From positions 1 to 50,750 of the forward strand of contig JAKQNO010000039.1 of the NCBI GenBank assembly GCA_029565735.1: 50,750 bases of DNA, written 5' to 3'. This document shows positions 34,669 to 42,558 of this stretch, one piece after another. A model generated the notes under the pieces. The model saw only the letters and a program-made list of their open reading frames with translations, was not told the origin of the DNA and made no database searches. Source of the DNA: a bacterium (GTDB taxonomy: Bacteria > Oederibacteriota > PGYV01). The translations under genes and the position numbers were made by a program. Position 1 is the first letter of the stretch. The number at the start of each line of letters is the position of its first letter.

Positions 34669-35187
34669 TTAATAATGCGCTATTGAAAATACTTTATAGC
34701 CTTTCAGTTTATCCCTGCCCTTTAAAAAATCAAGTTCCACCACAAAAGTAATTTCCGACACTTTTGCTCCGCAGCGCTGCGCCAGTTTAGCAGATGCCTC
34801 CGCCGTCCCGCCGGTAGCCAGCAGGTCATCCACGATAATAACCTTATCCCCTTTTTTCAGCGCGTCTTTATGAATTTCAAGGGTGTTAGTGCCGTATTCA
34901 AGCGCGTACTCTTCCTTAAATGTTTCGCGCGGAAGTTTTCCGGGTTTTCTTACAGGCACAAACGGAATCCCAAGTTTATATGCAAGCGGCGCGCCTATTA
35001 TAAATCCCCTTGATTCCACGCCGACTATCGCGCTGATTTTCTTTCCATCGTACCTTTTGGCAAGGCTGTTTATCATTTTCTTAAATATCGCCGGATTGCC
35101 AAAAACCGGGGTAACATCTTTAAACACAATGCCTTTCTTTGGGAAATCAATAACATCTTTAATTACAGCTTTAATCTGCTTTTCCAT
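34669..35187 (-). CDS. apt: Adenine phosphoribosyltransferase
   Basis: 172 residues, the normal length. It makes AMP from adenine and PRPP. The PRPP loop is KVIIVDDLLATGGTAEA; the adenine-binding N-terminus (VIDFPKKGIVFKDVTPVFGNP) is typical. AAAGGAG precedes the ATG. It follows the sigma factor gene by 39 bases and is followed by a strong terminator. Confidence 0.95.
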   Translation of the reverse strand: MEKQIKAVIKDVIDFPKKGIVFKDVTPVFGNPAIFKKMINSLAKRYDGKKISAIVGVESRGFIIGAPLAYKLGIPFVPVRKPGKLPRETFKEEYALEYGTNTLEIHKDALKKGDKVIIVDDLLATGGTAEASAKLAQRCGAKVSEITFVVELDFLKGRDKLKGYKVFSIAHY

Positions 35188-35225
35188 ACAATTGCTCCTT
35201 TATGGTTTATTTATGCGCCGCAGTT

Positions 35226-36338
35226 TCAGCTTTTATCCGCGGTTTTTATAAAATATTTCAGCTTTTTAATGGCAATAGCTTCTATCTGCCTTATGCGTTC
35301 CCTTGTAAGCTTAAGCTTTTTTCCTATATCTTCCAAAGTCAGTATTTGTTTCCCTTCAAGTCCAAACCTGTATATTATCACCTTCTGCTCATTCGGATTT
35401 AATTTGTGAATAAGCTCCATCATGCTCTCTTTTTTCTCGCTGTCAAACAGCTCCTGATCCGGCTTCGCCTGCACCAGGTCTTCCACCGTGTCTTTTAAGG
35501 ACCTTCCGCCTTCCCCATCTTCGCTTTCATATTCAAGGTCAAGCGACTTGGGAGATTTTATAATGTTTAAAATTTCATTCAATTTTATGGGATCTATTCT
35601 TAACTTTTTCGCAAGTTCATACCTTTCCGGTATTTTCCCCTTATCTTTCACCTCTTTTTCAAGAAGTTTAAGGTATTTATGATAGACATCAAGAATGTGC
35701 ACGGGAATTCTTATTGTGTTTTTCTGGTTTGCTATGGCGCGGTTAATTGACTGCTTTATCCACCAAGTGGCGTAGGTGCTGAACCTGAAACCCCTTTCAA
35801 CTTCAAACTTTTCAACGGCTTTTAAAAGCCCTATGTTGCCTTCCTCTATAAGATCAATCAGCGGAACGCCAAAATATTCATATTTCTTTGCTATTTTTAC
35901 GACAAGTTTAAGATTGGCCTTGGCAAGCTTTGCCTTTGCTGCTTCATCGCCTTTTTGTGTTCTGATAATAAGGTCGCGTTCTTCTTCGGCGCTTAAAACT
36001 TTTTCCGCCCTTATCTCGTCAAAATAAAGGGCAAGCGCATCCTTGCCGCTTACCGCTTTTATTATCCCTTTTTCGTCTTCCTGCTCGTCTTCAATTCCTT
36101 TAAGGATAAGGTCCCGTTTTATATTTATTTTTTCATCAGATTCGTCTTCTGCTTCCTTTTCGTTGTCAGTATCTTCCCCTAAACCTTCTTCGGTGACAGT
36201 TTCTTCGCTGCCCGCCTTCGAATCCTTTTCAGCCCCTTTTTTTTGCAGTGCGTCCAAAACCCTTTTGCTTACCGGATTCTTTTTAACTTTCTTCTTTTCC
36301 GGTTTTTTCGCTCCTGACGCTTTCTTCTTTTTCTTCAT
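35226..36338 (-). CDS. rpoD: Sigma-70 family RNA polymerase sigma factor, primary type
   Basis: 370 residues from the ATG at 36336-36338, chosen because GGAGGGG lies just upstream; a TTG seven codons earlier overlaps the acyP stop. Region 1.2 (KDALALYFDEIRAEKVLSAEEE), region 2 (LIEEGNIGLLKAVEKFEVERGFRFSTYATWWIKQSI), region 3 and region 4.2 (LEDIGKKLKLTRERIRQIEAIA) are complete. The N-terminus is short: a lysine-rich stretch then a run rich in Glu and Asp, not a full region 1.1. Primary sigma is the best guess; an RpoS-like or alternative housekeeping sigma cannot be excluded. Confidence 0.85.
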   Translation of the reverse strand: MKKKKKASGAKKPEKKKVKKNPVSKRVLDALQKKGAEKDSKAGSEETVTEEGLGEDTDNEKEAEDESDEKINIKRDLILKGIEDEQEDEKGIIKAVSGKDALALYFDEIRAEKVLSAEEERDLIIRTQKGDEAAKAKLAKANLKLVVKIAKKYEYFGVPLIDLIEEGNIGLLKAVEKFEVERGFRFSTYATWWIKQSINRAIANQKNTIRIPVHILDVYHKYLKLLEKEVKDKGKIPERYELAKKLRIDPIKLNEILNIIKSPKSLDLEYESEDGEGGRSLKDTVEDLVQAKPDQELFDSEKKESMMELIHKLNPNEQKVIIYRFGLEGKQILTLEDIGKKLKLTRERIRQIEAIAIKKLKYFIKTADKS

Positions 36339-36355
36339 AGCCCCTCCGGCTTTTT

Positions 36356-36637
36356 TCAAAAGCGTATAACAAAATCATTATAACTTTTATCGAAAGGGAT
36401 GTCATCAATTTTTATTTCAGCCACGGAAAAAGACATATCGCTTCTTGTGATTTCCGAAATCAGTTCATTAATTGCGGGCCTGTCCCCGAACACTTTCAGC
36501 TCCACATCTCCGTTTTCCAGATTCATCACATACCCCGTAAGCCCCAGTTTTTGCGCATTTTCCCTGCAATGCCAGCGGTAGCCCACTCCCTGAACCAGGC
36601 CGCCGGCAGTGATTAAAACCCCGGTTTTTTCCGGCAT
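36356..36637 (-). CDS. acyP: Acylphosphatase
   Basis: 93 residues. GGLVQGVGYRW holds the phosphate-binding loop and catalytic Arg, and GYVMNLENGDVEL carries the catalytic Asn. The enzyme hydrolyses acyl phosphates such as carbamoyl or acetyl phosphate. The ATG overlaps the stop of the outer-membrane protein gene, and the stop overlaps a TTG upstream of the sigma factor start. A link to carbamoyl phosphate made by the distant pyr operon is not implied by position. Confidence 0.9.
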   Translation of the reverse strand: MPEKTGVLITAGGLVQGVGYRWHCRENAQKLGLTGYVMNLENGDVELKVFGDRPAINELISEITRSDMSFSVAEIKIDDIPFDKSYNDFVIRF

Positions 36638-37356
36638 TAATACGCCTTTTGAATAAATGTTATCCCAAAAACAAAATGTTCCTGCAGAAACTCCCCAAAG
36701 TTTTTTATTCCGCCGGTCTGATTAAGCCTTTCAACGTAGGCTTCAACATTAAGGTTGTAGCTTATGCTTACTTTTACCCCCGCGTTAAAATTGCCGTCTT
36801 CGTACTCGGTTATAACAAGTATGGTGTCATTAATCACCTTTGCCGCGTCCGCAAAAAAATTCCAGTCAAGCGGCTTTAATTCGTTGCCGTGAATGTTATT
36901 TTTAAGGCCGGCGGAAAGGTTAAGCCCCCAGTCAAACATCTTTCTGGAAACAACCGCGTAAATACTCATCCTGTCGCCGAATCCCTCTATAAGGTTAACC
37001 GGCATATTTTCAATCCCGGCGGCGGCCTTTACAAAATATTCGCCTTCATCCAGAAATGACACTTTAAGGTTTACATCTATATTTTTCAGCGCCTGCACAA
37101 AATCACTGGTTTCGCCGTAATCAAACGTAAAACCCGCTTCAAGAATATCCAGAAATCCGTAGTTAAGTTTAAACATAAATTTATGTATGCCGGCGCTTAA
37201 ATTTCCGTACCCAAGGGAGTAAGCTGAAGGGTTGTAAATGAACCCGCTTTCGCCTGAAACTGACGGGCATTCCAGGAAATGGTTTACATCAACGCTTTCG
37301 GCATGCAGGCATGCCGCCCATAATAAAAACACAAGCATTGCCAGGATTTTCTTCAC
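36637..37356 (-). CDS. Exported protein, probable outer-membrane beta-barrel
   Basis: 239 residues from the GTG at 37354-37356; the 27 codons before it in the open frame lie over the tRNA-Pro gene and are not coding. A signal peptide (KKILAMLVFLLWAACLHAES) precedes alternating strands (FMFKLNYGFLDILEAGFTFDYG, VNLKVSFLDEG, FFADAAKVINDT, AGVKVSISYNLNVEAYVERL) ending in an aromatic-rich FVFGITFIQKAY. This fits an outer-membrane barrel of about eight to ten strands, YjbH- or OmpA-like. No function is known. It is coupled to acyP by a one-base overlap. Confidence 0.6.
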   Translation of the reverse strand: MKKILAMLVFLLWAACLHAESVDVNHFLECPSVSGESGFIYNPSAYSLGYGNLSAGIHKFMFKLNYGFLDILEAGFTFDYGETSDFVQALKNIDVNLKVSFLDEGEYFVKAAAGIENMPVNLIEGFGDRMSIYAVVSRKMFDWGLNLSAGLKNNIHGNELKPLDWNFFADAAKVINDTILVITEYEDGNFNAGVKVSISYNLNVEAYVERLNQTGGIKNFGEFLQEHFVFGITFIQKAY

Positions 37357-37397
37357 ATTTTCACCGGATATTATATTTAAGTTCCTGTTTAAATTAA

Positions 37398-37474
37398 TGG
37401 TCGGGGCGACTGGATTTGAACCAGCGACCTCTCGCACCCCAAGCGAACGCGCTAGCCAACTGCGCTACGCCCCG
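37398..37474 (-). tRNA. tRNA-Pro (anticodon GGG)
   Basis: On the minus strand the cloverleaf starts CGGGGCGTAGCGCAGTTGGC. The anticodon arm reads TTCGC-TTGGGGT-GCGAG, giving GGG for Pro codon CCC and CCU by wobble. The T arm is GCTGGTTCAAATCCAGTC. The acceptor ends CGCCCCG-A with CCA encoded at 37398-37400. Length 77. Confidence 0.95.
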
Positions 37475-37494
37475 ACCTTACAAGCATAAAAACT

Positions 37495-37523
37495 ATCATA
37501 TCAGGCGGAAGTGTACCTGCCAT
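37495..37523 (-). promoter_or_regulatory. Promoter of tRNA-Pro(GGG)
   Basis: On the minus strand ATGGCA (37518-37523) and TATGAT (37495-37500) are 17 bases apart. The surrounding 30 bases are nearly the same as those before the second tRNA-Pro. Confidence 0.6.
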
Positions 37524-37612
37524 TTGCAACCAGTTAAATTTCCGCAATGACTGCCGGGTGGAGTATTCCCGGATTTTTATTTATTCTAAATACTTCTTAA
37601 TACTACATTTCA

Positions 37613-37687
37613 TGGTCGGGGCGAGAGGGATCGAACCTCCGGCCTCTTGGTCCCGAACCAAGCGCGCTACCACTGCGCTACGCCCCG
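37613..37687 (-). tRNA. tRNA-Pro (anticodon CGG)
   Basis: On the minus strand it starts CGGGGCGTAGCGCAGTGGTA. The anticodon arm is CTTGG-TTCGGGA-CCAAG, reading CGG for codon CCG. The T arm is GGAGGTTCGATCCCTC, and CCA is encoded at 37613-37615. Length 75. Confidence 0.95.
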
Positions 37688-37707
37688 ACTTTTCAAACAT
37701 AAAATCT

Positions 37708-37736
37708 ATCATATCAGGAGAAAGTGTACCTGACGA
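37708..37736 (-). promoter_or_regulatory. Promoter of tRNA-Pro(CGG)
   Basis: On the minus strand TCGTCA (37731-37736) and TATGAT (37708-37713) are 17 bases apart. The -35 overlaps one arm of an ACCTGACGA/TCGTCAGGT inverted repeat (37728-37736 and 37761-37769). Confidence 0.55.
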
Positions 37737-37769
37737 CTATCAAAAACTTTTCCTCATCAATCGTCAGGT

Positions 37770-37782
37770 GCTACGCCCCGAC
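37770..37782 (-). other. 13-base tRNA-Pro 5' fragment
   Basis: GCTACGCCCCGAC (plus strand) is identical to the 5' ends of both tRNA-Pro genes. It may be the scar of a third copy lost by recombination. Confidence 0.45.
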
Positions 37783-37817
37783 TATATTAACAAGTTATTT
37801 AGCAACTAAGATTTTAT

Positions 37818-37846
37818 AATATACCATTGTGAACTATTTGTTTCAA
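37818..37846 (-). promoter_or_regulatory. Promoter upstream of the tRNA-Pro fragment
   Basis: On the minus strand TTGAAA (37841-37846) and TATATT (37818-37823) are 17 bases apart. It would read through the tRNA fragment toward the two tRNA genes. Confidence 0.55.
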
Positions 37847-37878
37847 GGACATTTTTGCCCTTGTTTAAAAGGTTTTTC

Positions 37879-38235
37879 TTAATTCTTCAATATTTCAAGG
37901 CACTCCATAAGCCCTTTTTTCACGTCTTCTATCTTCTGCCTGCCAAGCTTTTCTTCCATTTCAAACAGCTCCAGCTGCATGCCGTCCTGTTCTGCCAGTA
38001 TTTCTTTAACCTTTTTCTGAGCGCCGCTTATTTTAAATTCATCATCATAAAGCAGCCTTTTTATTATAAAAATCACATCAATATCTTTTTTTGTGTATTT
38101 CCTCTGCCCAACCCTGTTTTTAATGGGTTTTAATTCATCAAAGTTCTGTTCCCAGAACCTTATAACAGATTCCTTGACATCTGTTATCTGAGCCACTTCC
38201 CTTATGGGATAGTACTTTTTGTCCTTTATTTCCAC
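37879..38235 (-). CDS. MerR-family transcriptional regulator
   Basis: 118 residues. The N-terminal helix-turn-helix and wing (YPIREVAQITDVKESVIRFWEQ then RKYTKKDIDVIFIIKRLLYD) are typical of MerR-type regulators. The C-terminus is a short coiled coil (LELFEMEEKLGRQKIEDVKKGL) with no metal or drug ligands. MerR-like genes behind gpsA or near IHF genes are common in several phyla, and their targets are mostly unknown. It is the last gene of the der-plsY-gpsA-merR block. Confidence 0.85.
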   Translation of the reverse strand: MEIKDKKYYPIREVAQITDVKESVIRFWEQNFDELKPIKNRVGQRKYTKKDIDVIFIIKRLLYDDEFKISGAQKKVKEILAEQDGMQLELFEMEEKLGRQKIEDVKKGLMECLEILKN

Positions 38236-38247
38236 AGCCGCACCCCC

Positions 38248-39255
38248 TTATTCCTTATTTAATAATTCGCGTTCTGACCTTAATTTTCTTGTCATCAGGT
38301 CATTAACCGACTGCTTTGGATCCTTGCCGGAATAAATCACTTCATATATTTCCCTTGTTATGGGCATTTCAACCTTATATTTTTTTGAAAGGTCATAAGC
38401 GGATTTGGCTGTCTTTACCCCTTCCGCCACCATTTCCATATTTTTTAATATTTCATCTATTTTTCTGCCTTGTCCAAGCTGGTCGCCGACAAATCTGTTG
38501 CGGCTGTGTTTGCTCTCACACGTAACAACCAGGTCGCCTATTCCGGACAAACCAAAAAAGGTATCCTCTTTTGCCCCCATTTTTACTCCAAGCCTTTTCA
38601 TTTCGGCAAGGCCCCTTGTAATAAGGGCCGCTTTCGTATTATCGCCAAGCCCAAGGCCGTCCAAAACGCCGGCCGCTATTGCTATGACATTTTTCAGGCT
38701 GCCGCCAAGCTCCACTCCCTTAACATCATTACTGCTGTAGACCCTGAAAGTATTGTTAGAAAAAAGCTGCTGTATTTTTTTTGCCACGCCTGCTTTTTTG
38801 GACGCAACCACCACGGTGGTAGGCACCTGCCTGCCCACTTCTTCGGCATGCGACGGCCCGGAAAGCGCCGCAAACTGCACGGGTCCTAAAACCTGCCTTA
38901 AAACAGCTGACATTGTTTTTAAGGTGTCCTGCTCTATCCCTTTTGCCACGCTTACAAATATTTTCTTTTTATAATTAAGTTTTTTTATGCTTCCCGCCAG
39001 CGAACGCATTACATGCGAAGGCACAGCCAGCACTATAACTTCCGCAAAATCAACCGCGCGTTTTAAATCATTTGTTATTTCAATATCTTCAGGTATCTTT
39101 ACACCCTTTAAGAATTTTACATTTTCCCTTTTCTGTTTCAGTTCTTCGGCGTAAGCCTGCACAAATTCCCATATAAGCACTTCATTTTTGTTGGAATGCA
39201 GTATAAGCGCAAGCGCAGTTCCCCAGCCGCCCGCTCCGATTACGGCTACCTTCAT
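38248..39255 (-). CDS. gpsA: Glycerol-3-phosphate dehydrogenase [NAD(P)+]
   Basis: 335 residues. It makes sn-glycerol 3-phosphate from dihydroxyacetone phosphate for phospholipids. VIGAGGWGTALALIL is the nucleotide-binding loop; LSGPSHAEEVGRQVPTT and GVELGGSLKNVIAIAAG hold the catalytic Lys region. The start overlaps the plsY stop (ATGA), so its product is passed directly to PlsY. Confidence 0.95.
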   Translation of the reverse strand: MKVAVIGAGGWGTALALILHSNKNEVLIWEFVQAYAEELKQKRENVKFLKGVKIPEDIEITNDLKRAVDFAEVIVLAVPSHVMRSLAGSIKKLNYKKKIFVSVAKGIEQDTLKTMSAVLRQVLGPVQFAALSGPSHAEEVGRQVPTTVVVASKKAGVAKKIQQLFSNNTFRVYSSNDVKGVELGGSLKNVIAIAAGVLDGLGLGDNTKAALITRGLAEMKRLGVKMGAKEDTFFGLSGIGDLVVTCESKHSRNRFVGDQLGQGRKIDEILKNMEMVAEGVKTAKSAYDLSKKYKVEMPITREIYEVIYSGKDPKQSVNDLMTRKLRSERELLNKE

Positions 39256-39917
39256 TTTTTTACCGCCTTCTTTTTATTTTCAGGCTGCGCGGCATCTTCT
39301 TTTTTTTCTGATTTTACAGTAAATTTATTTTCGGTGCCTTCACGAAGCCTGCTGATATTTTCCTTGTGTTTGTAGACGACAAAAACAGCCGTGAAAACCG
39401 AAAACAGAAGTACAAGGTTTAAAAAACCGTTCTCCCCGAATATAAAAACAAACGCCGGAAGAAGCACGGCGGCCACAATTGAACCAAGCGATATATACTT
39501 AAACATGAACAATATTATGACAAAAGATGCAAGCGAGCATATTACCGACAAAGGCGCAAGCGCCAGAAAAACGCCAAGCCCTGTGGCAACCCCTTTACCG
39601 CCCTTGAAATTTAAAAATATGGTGAAAGTATGGCCCAGAACAGCGCATAAAGCCGCAAGCACCGGAAGGAACTGATACTGAGGGAAAAGAAGTTTTACCG
39701 CCAGAACAGGCAGAAAACCTTTTAAAGCGTCAAGAAACAGCACGCCAAAAAACCATTTTAAACCAAGCACCCTTTTAACATTGGTGGCGCCTATATTTCC
39801 GCTTCCAACGCTTCTTATATCAAGGCCTTTAAGCCATTTTACAATCAGATACCCTGTCGGTATGGAACCCATAAGGTACGCCGCAGCCGCGCCGGCGATT
39901 ATAACAAGTATAGCCAC
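39252..39917 (-). CDS. plsY: Glycerol-3-phosphate acyltransferase
   Basis: 221 residues, an integral membrane enzyme with about five helices. It moves acyl groups from acyl phosphate to glycerol 3-phosphate. Conserved motifs are GSIPTGYLI, DIRSVGSGNIGATNVKRVLG, and GHTFTIFLNFKGGKGVATGLG. The C-terminal tail is charged and lysine-rich, longer than usual. The GTG start follows the der stop by one base. Confidence 0.92.
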   Translation of the reverse strand: MAILVIIAGAAAAYLMGSIPTGYLIVKWLKGLDIRSVGSGNIGATNVKRVLGLKWFFGVLFLDALKGFLPVLAVKLLFPQYQFLPVLAALCAVLGHTFTIFLNFKGGKGVATGLGVFLALAPLSVICSLASFVIILFMFKYISLGSIVAAVLLPAFVFIFGENGFLNLVLLFSVFTAVFVVYKHKENISRLREGTENKFTVKSEKKEDAAQPENKKKAVKK

Positions 39918-39918
39918 T

Positions 39919-41250
39919 TTAAGCCTCCTTTTTTTCTTTCTGTTTTACTTTAAGTTTTATAGGGCAGCCTTCATATCCAAAAGCTTCGCGTATTTTATTT
40001 TCAATATATCTCATATAACTTTCATGAATCTTATCCGCCGAATTGACAAAAAGGGTAAACGTAGGCGGAGCGGCCGAGACCTGCGTAGCGTAATAAATCT
40101 TAAGGCTTCCTTTTTTGGTCACAGGGGCTTTTTTAAACACCGCTTCCCTGATCATCCTGTTTAAAATTGACGTCTTTACCCTGAAATTATACTTATTTTC
40201 AACGTGAATTACAATATCAATAACCTTTTCCAGCCCTGTCGCGTTTTTGGCGGAAGTAAAAACAACCGGCGCGTAGTCCATGAATTTCATTTCATCCCTT
40301 AAATACGCGATGTATTCCGCCCTTTTCGCGTCGCGTTCGGAAGGCTTTATCAGGTCCCATTTGTTGACGCATATGACAACCGCCTTTAAATGCTCCGCGG
40401 CGTAACCAAGCAGCTTCTTGTCCACTTCCGTTATGCCTGTCATTATGTCCATCACATGCAGCATCACGTCGCTTCTTTTTACATTGGCAAAAGACCTTCC
40501 AATTCCAAAAGCTTCGGGTTTGCCCTTCATATTCCTGCGCTTCTTTACCCCGGCAGTGTCCACTATTATGAATTTTTTGCCCTTCATCTCTATCACGGAA
40601 TCTACCGCGTCGCGTGTGGTTCCGGGGATTTCGGTCACTATGGAGCGTTCTTCTTTTAACAAAGCGTTAAAGAGCGATGATTTACCCGCGTTTTCCCTTC
40701 CCGTAATGGCAATCTTGGGAAGTTTCTCCCCGCCCTTTCCCGGTTTTTCCGCGGGAATTTTTTCCGCGATATAATCAAGCAGGTCGTCCAGCCCCAGGGA
40801 ATGCGCCGAAGATACCGGAAAAAGAGTGTCTATTCCAAGGTTATAGAATTCATAAGATTTATCAACGGCTGCCTGGGAGTCTATCTTATTTACAGCCACA
40901 ACGTAATTCGGATTATTTTCTTTGATGAATGTAAGTATTTTTTTGTCATCAGGAAGCAGCCCGCTTCTTCCGTCGGCCACCATTAGCACAAGGTCAGCAC
41001 TTTTGATGACGTCTTTAATGGTGTCAACGACTTTTGTTTTAATAAGGTCTTCGCCGTCAAACAGAATGCCTCCGGTATCCACAAGCGTGAATTTCTTGCC
41101 GAACCATTCCGCTTCTCCGTACAGCCTGTCGCGCGTAACGCCGGGAAAATCATCAACTATAGCTTTCTGCTGGTTGATTAACTTATTGAAAATGGAGGAT
41201 TTACCGACATTTTCCCTTCCTACAATCAAAACCGTAAAATCGCTTTTCAT
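39919..41250 (-). CDS. der: Ribosome-assembly GTPase Der (EngA)
   Basis: 443 residues. Two tandem GTPase domains: GRENVGKSS, DTGG and NKID in the first, GRENAGKSS, DTAG and NKWD in the second, followed by a KH-like domain (SAAPPTFTLFVNS). Der is essential for 50S assembly. AAGGAG precedes the ATG. It heads the der-plsY-gpsA-merR block, and a terminator stands just upstream of its start. Confidence 0.95.
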   Translation of the reverse strand: MKSDFTVLIVGRENVGKSSIFNKLINQQKAIVDDFPGVTRDRLYGEAEWFGKKFTLVDTGGILFDGEDLIKTKVVDTIKDVIKSADLVLMVADGRSGLLPDDKKILTFIKENNPNYVVAVNKIDSQAAVDKSYEFYNLGIDTLFPVSSAHSLGLDDLLDYIAEKIPAEKPGKGGEKLPKIAITGRENAGKSSLFNALLKEERSIVTEIPGTTRDAVDSVIEMKGKKFIIVDTAGVKKRRNMKGKPEAFGIGRSFANVKRSDVMLHVMDIMTGITEVDKKLLGYAAEHLKAVVICVNKWDLIKPSERDAKRAEYIAYLRDEMKFMDYAPVVFTSAKNATGLEKVIDIVIHVENKYNFRVKTSILNRMIREAVFKKAPVTKKGSLKIYYATQVSAAPPTFTLFVNSADKIHESYMRYIENKIREAFGYEGCPIKLKVKQKEKKEA

Positions 41251-41276
41251 TTTTCTCCTTAACTCCGATAAACATC

Positions 41277-41307
41277 AAAAAATAAGGAGGCCTTATTACG
41301 GCCTCCT
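41277..41307 (-). terminator. Terminator after the trehalose cluster
   Basis: On the minus strand AGGAGGCC pairs with GGCCTCCT (arms 41300-41307 and 41285-41292, loop of seven), followed by TATTTTTT. It stands between treT and der. Confidence 0.9.
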
Positions 41308-41346
41308 GACTGATATTATATTTTTAAACCCGGAATAATGCAAGGA

Positions 41347-42558
41347 TTAAAAGAAGACAATATCTTCCTTATGATACAGGGAAAGAAACAGCAGCATATA
41401 CTCTTTTATGTGCCTTGTAAGCAGAAAATTATTCCTTACGTGTTCCCTTCCGTTTTTGCCAAGTTTGGCGGCATAATCGGGATTATTTAAAATCATTTTT
41501 AGGGCAAACGCGGCGCCGTCTATTGAATGGCACAGCATACCGGAATATTTATGCGTAATCTGAAGCGGAATGCCGCCCACGTTTGAAGCAACAACAGGCT
41601 TTGATTTCCACAGGGCTTCGCTTACGGTAAGACCGAACCCTTCTTTTAAGGATTTCTGCATTATAACGGTTGAAGCTCTCTGAATGGCATTAACCGCGCT
41701 GTCGTCCTGAGGCATATTAAGAATAATTATGTCTTTATCTTTTCCCGCGGCTTCCAGAACTTCGTTATAAACAATGTTTCCTTCCGGGTCATCAACCGCC
41801 GTCCCTCCTGCCAGCAGAAGCCTGCAGTCAACATAAGGTTTTACTTTTTTGTATGCCTGAATCACACCCACCGGATCTTTTAACCTGTCAAATCTTGAAA
41901 TCTGGGTGATCAGAGGCTTATCCACAGGTATGTTATATTTTTCAAGGTGCTTTTTTATTTCTTCAGGTTCCATGTCCCTGTTTTTTTCACTTAAAGGGTC
42001 AATGGACGGAGAAATTAAAAACTGCCTTATAGGGAGTTCGCGCGAAAAAAACGGCGAAGAAAAAACGGCGGCATCATATTTATCAATATAACCTCTTAAA
42101 AACTGCCATGTGAAAAAAACAGGATTACTGGCGTCAACATGACACCGCCATATCCACTTATTTTCTTTTTTTTTGTTAATAAGGGTAATCGGCTGCGGGT
42201 CATGAATAAACATTATATCCGAATCGCAGGCCATGTTCTGCTCATTATATAGCCCGTTTTCCAGAAAAATATCCATTTCTTTTTTATTAAGAGGCTCTCC
42301 GCTTCCGTGAATATTATTGTGTATTTTCTTTGTCACGTCAAAAAACGAATTATTGCCTTTTATTACCTGCCAGTCTGAAACCACCCCAAGTTCGTTAAGA
42401 AGCGGCACCATCCTTGTAAGTATCTCCGCCACGCCTCCGCCTACAGGAGTTGAATTAACATGGGTAATCTTTTTCCCTTTCAGTTTCTCTGCGGCTATTT
42501 TAAGGTCATCCAAAACAGCCTGCCCCACTATCCCTGCGTAATCATTTATATTTTTCAT
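41347..42558 (-). CDS. treT: Trehalose synthase TreT-like glycosyltransferase (GT4)
   Basis: 403 residues. HVNSTPVGGGVAEILTRMVP, DPQPI, RCHVDASNP, QISRFDRLKDP, RLLLAGGTAVDDPEG and KEGFGLTVSEALWKSKP match TreT, which joins a nucleoside-diphosphate glucose to glucose to give trehalose. The last Glu pattern (EGFGLxxxE) is the GT4 donor site. The start overlaps the stop of the DUF5752-like gene (ATGA). In the same operon OtsA and OtsB give a second route to trehalose. In some organisms TreT runs in the degrading direction, so the flow here is uncertain. Confidence 0.85.
   Translation of the reverse strand: MKNINDYAGIVGQAVLDDLKIAAEKLKGKKITHVNSTPVGGGVAEILTRMVPLLNELGVVSDWQVIKGNNSFFDVTKKIHNNIHGSGEPLNKKEMDIFLENGLYNEQNMACDSDIMFIHDPQPITLINKKKENKWIWRCHVDASNPVFFTWQFLRGYIDKYDAAVFSSPFFSRELPIRQFLISPSIDPLSEKNRDMEPEEIKKHLEKYNIPVDKPLITQISRFDRLKDPVGVIQAYKKVKPYVDCRLLLAGGTAVDDPEGNIVYNEVLEAAGKDKDIIILNMPQDDSAVNAIQRASTVIMQKSLKEGFGLTVSEALWKSKPVVASNVGGIPLQITHKYSGMLCHSIDGAAFALKMILNNPDYAAKLGKNGREHVRNNFLLTRHIKEYMLLFLSLYHKEDIVFF

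Noticed and set aside
37357-37437. N-terminal extension of the outer-membrane protein gene (MREVAGSNPVAPT...)
   Set aside because: This is the reading through the tRNA-Pro gene and its downstream bases. The GTG at 37354-37356 followed by a signal peptide is the better start.
37558-37809. Plus-strand protein with a GARGIEPPASWS-like stretch
   Set aside because: It is the reverse strand of tRNA-Pro(CGG) and flanks; a typical false open frame over tRNA genes.
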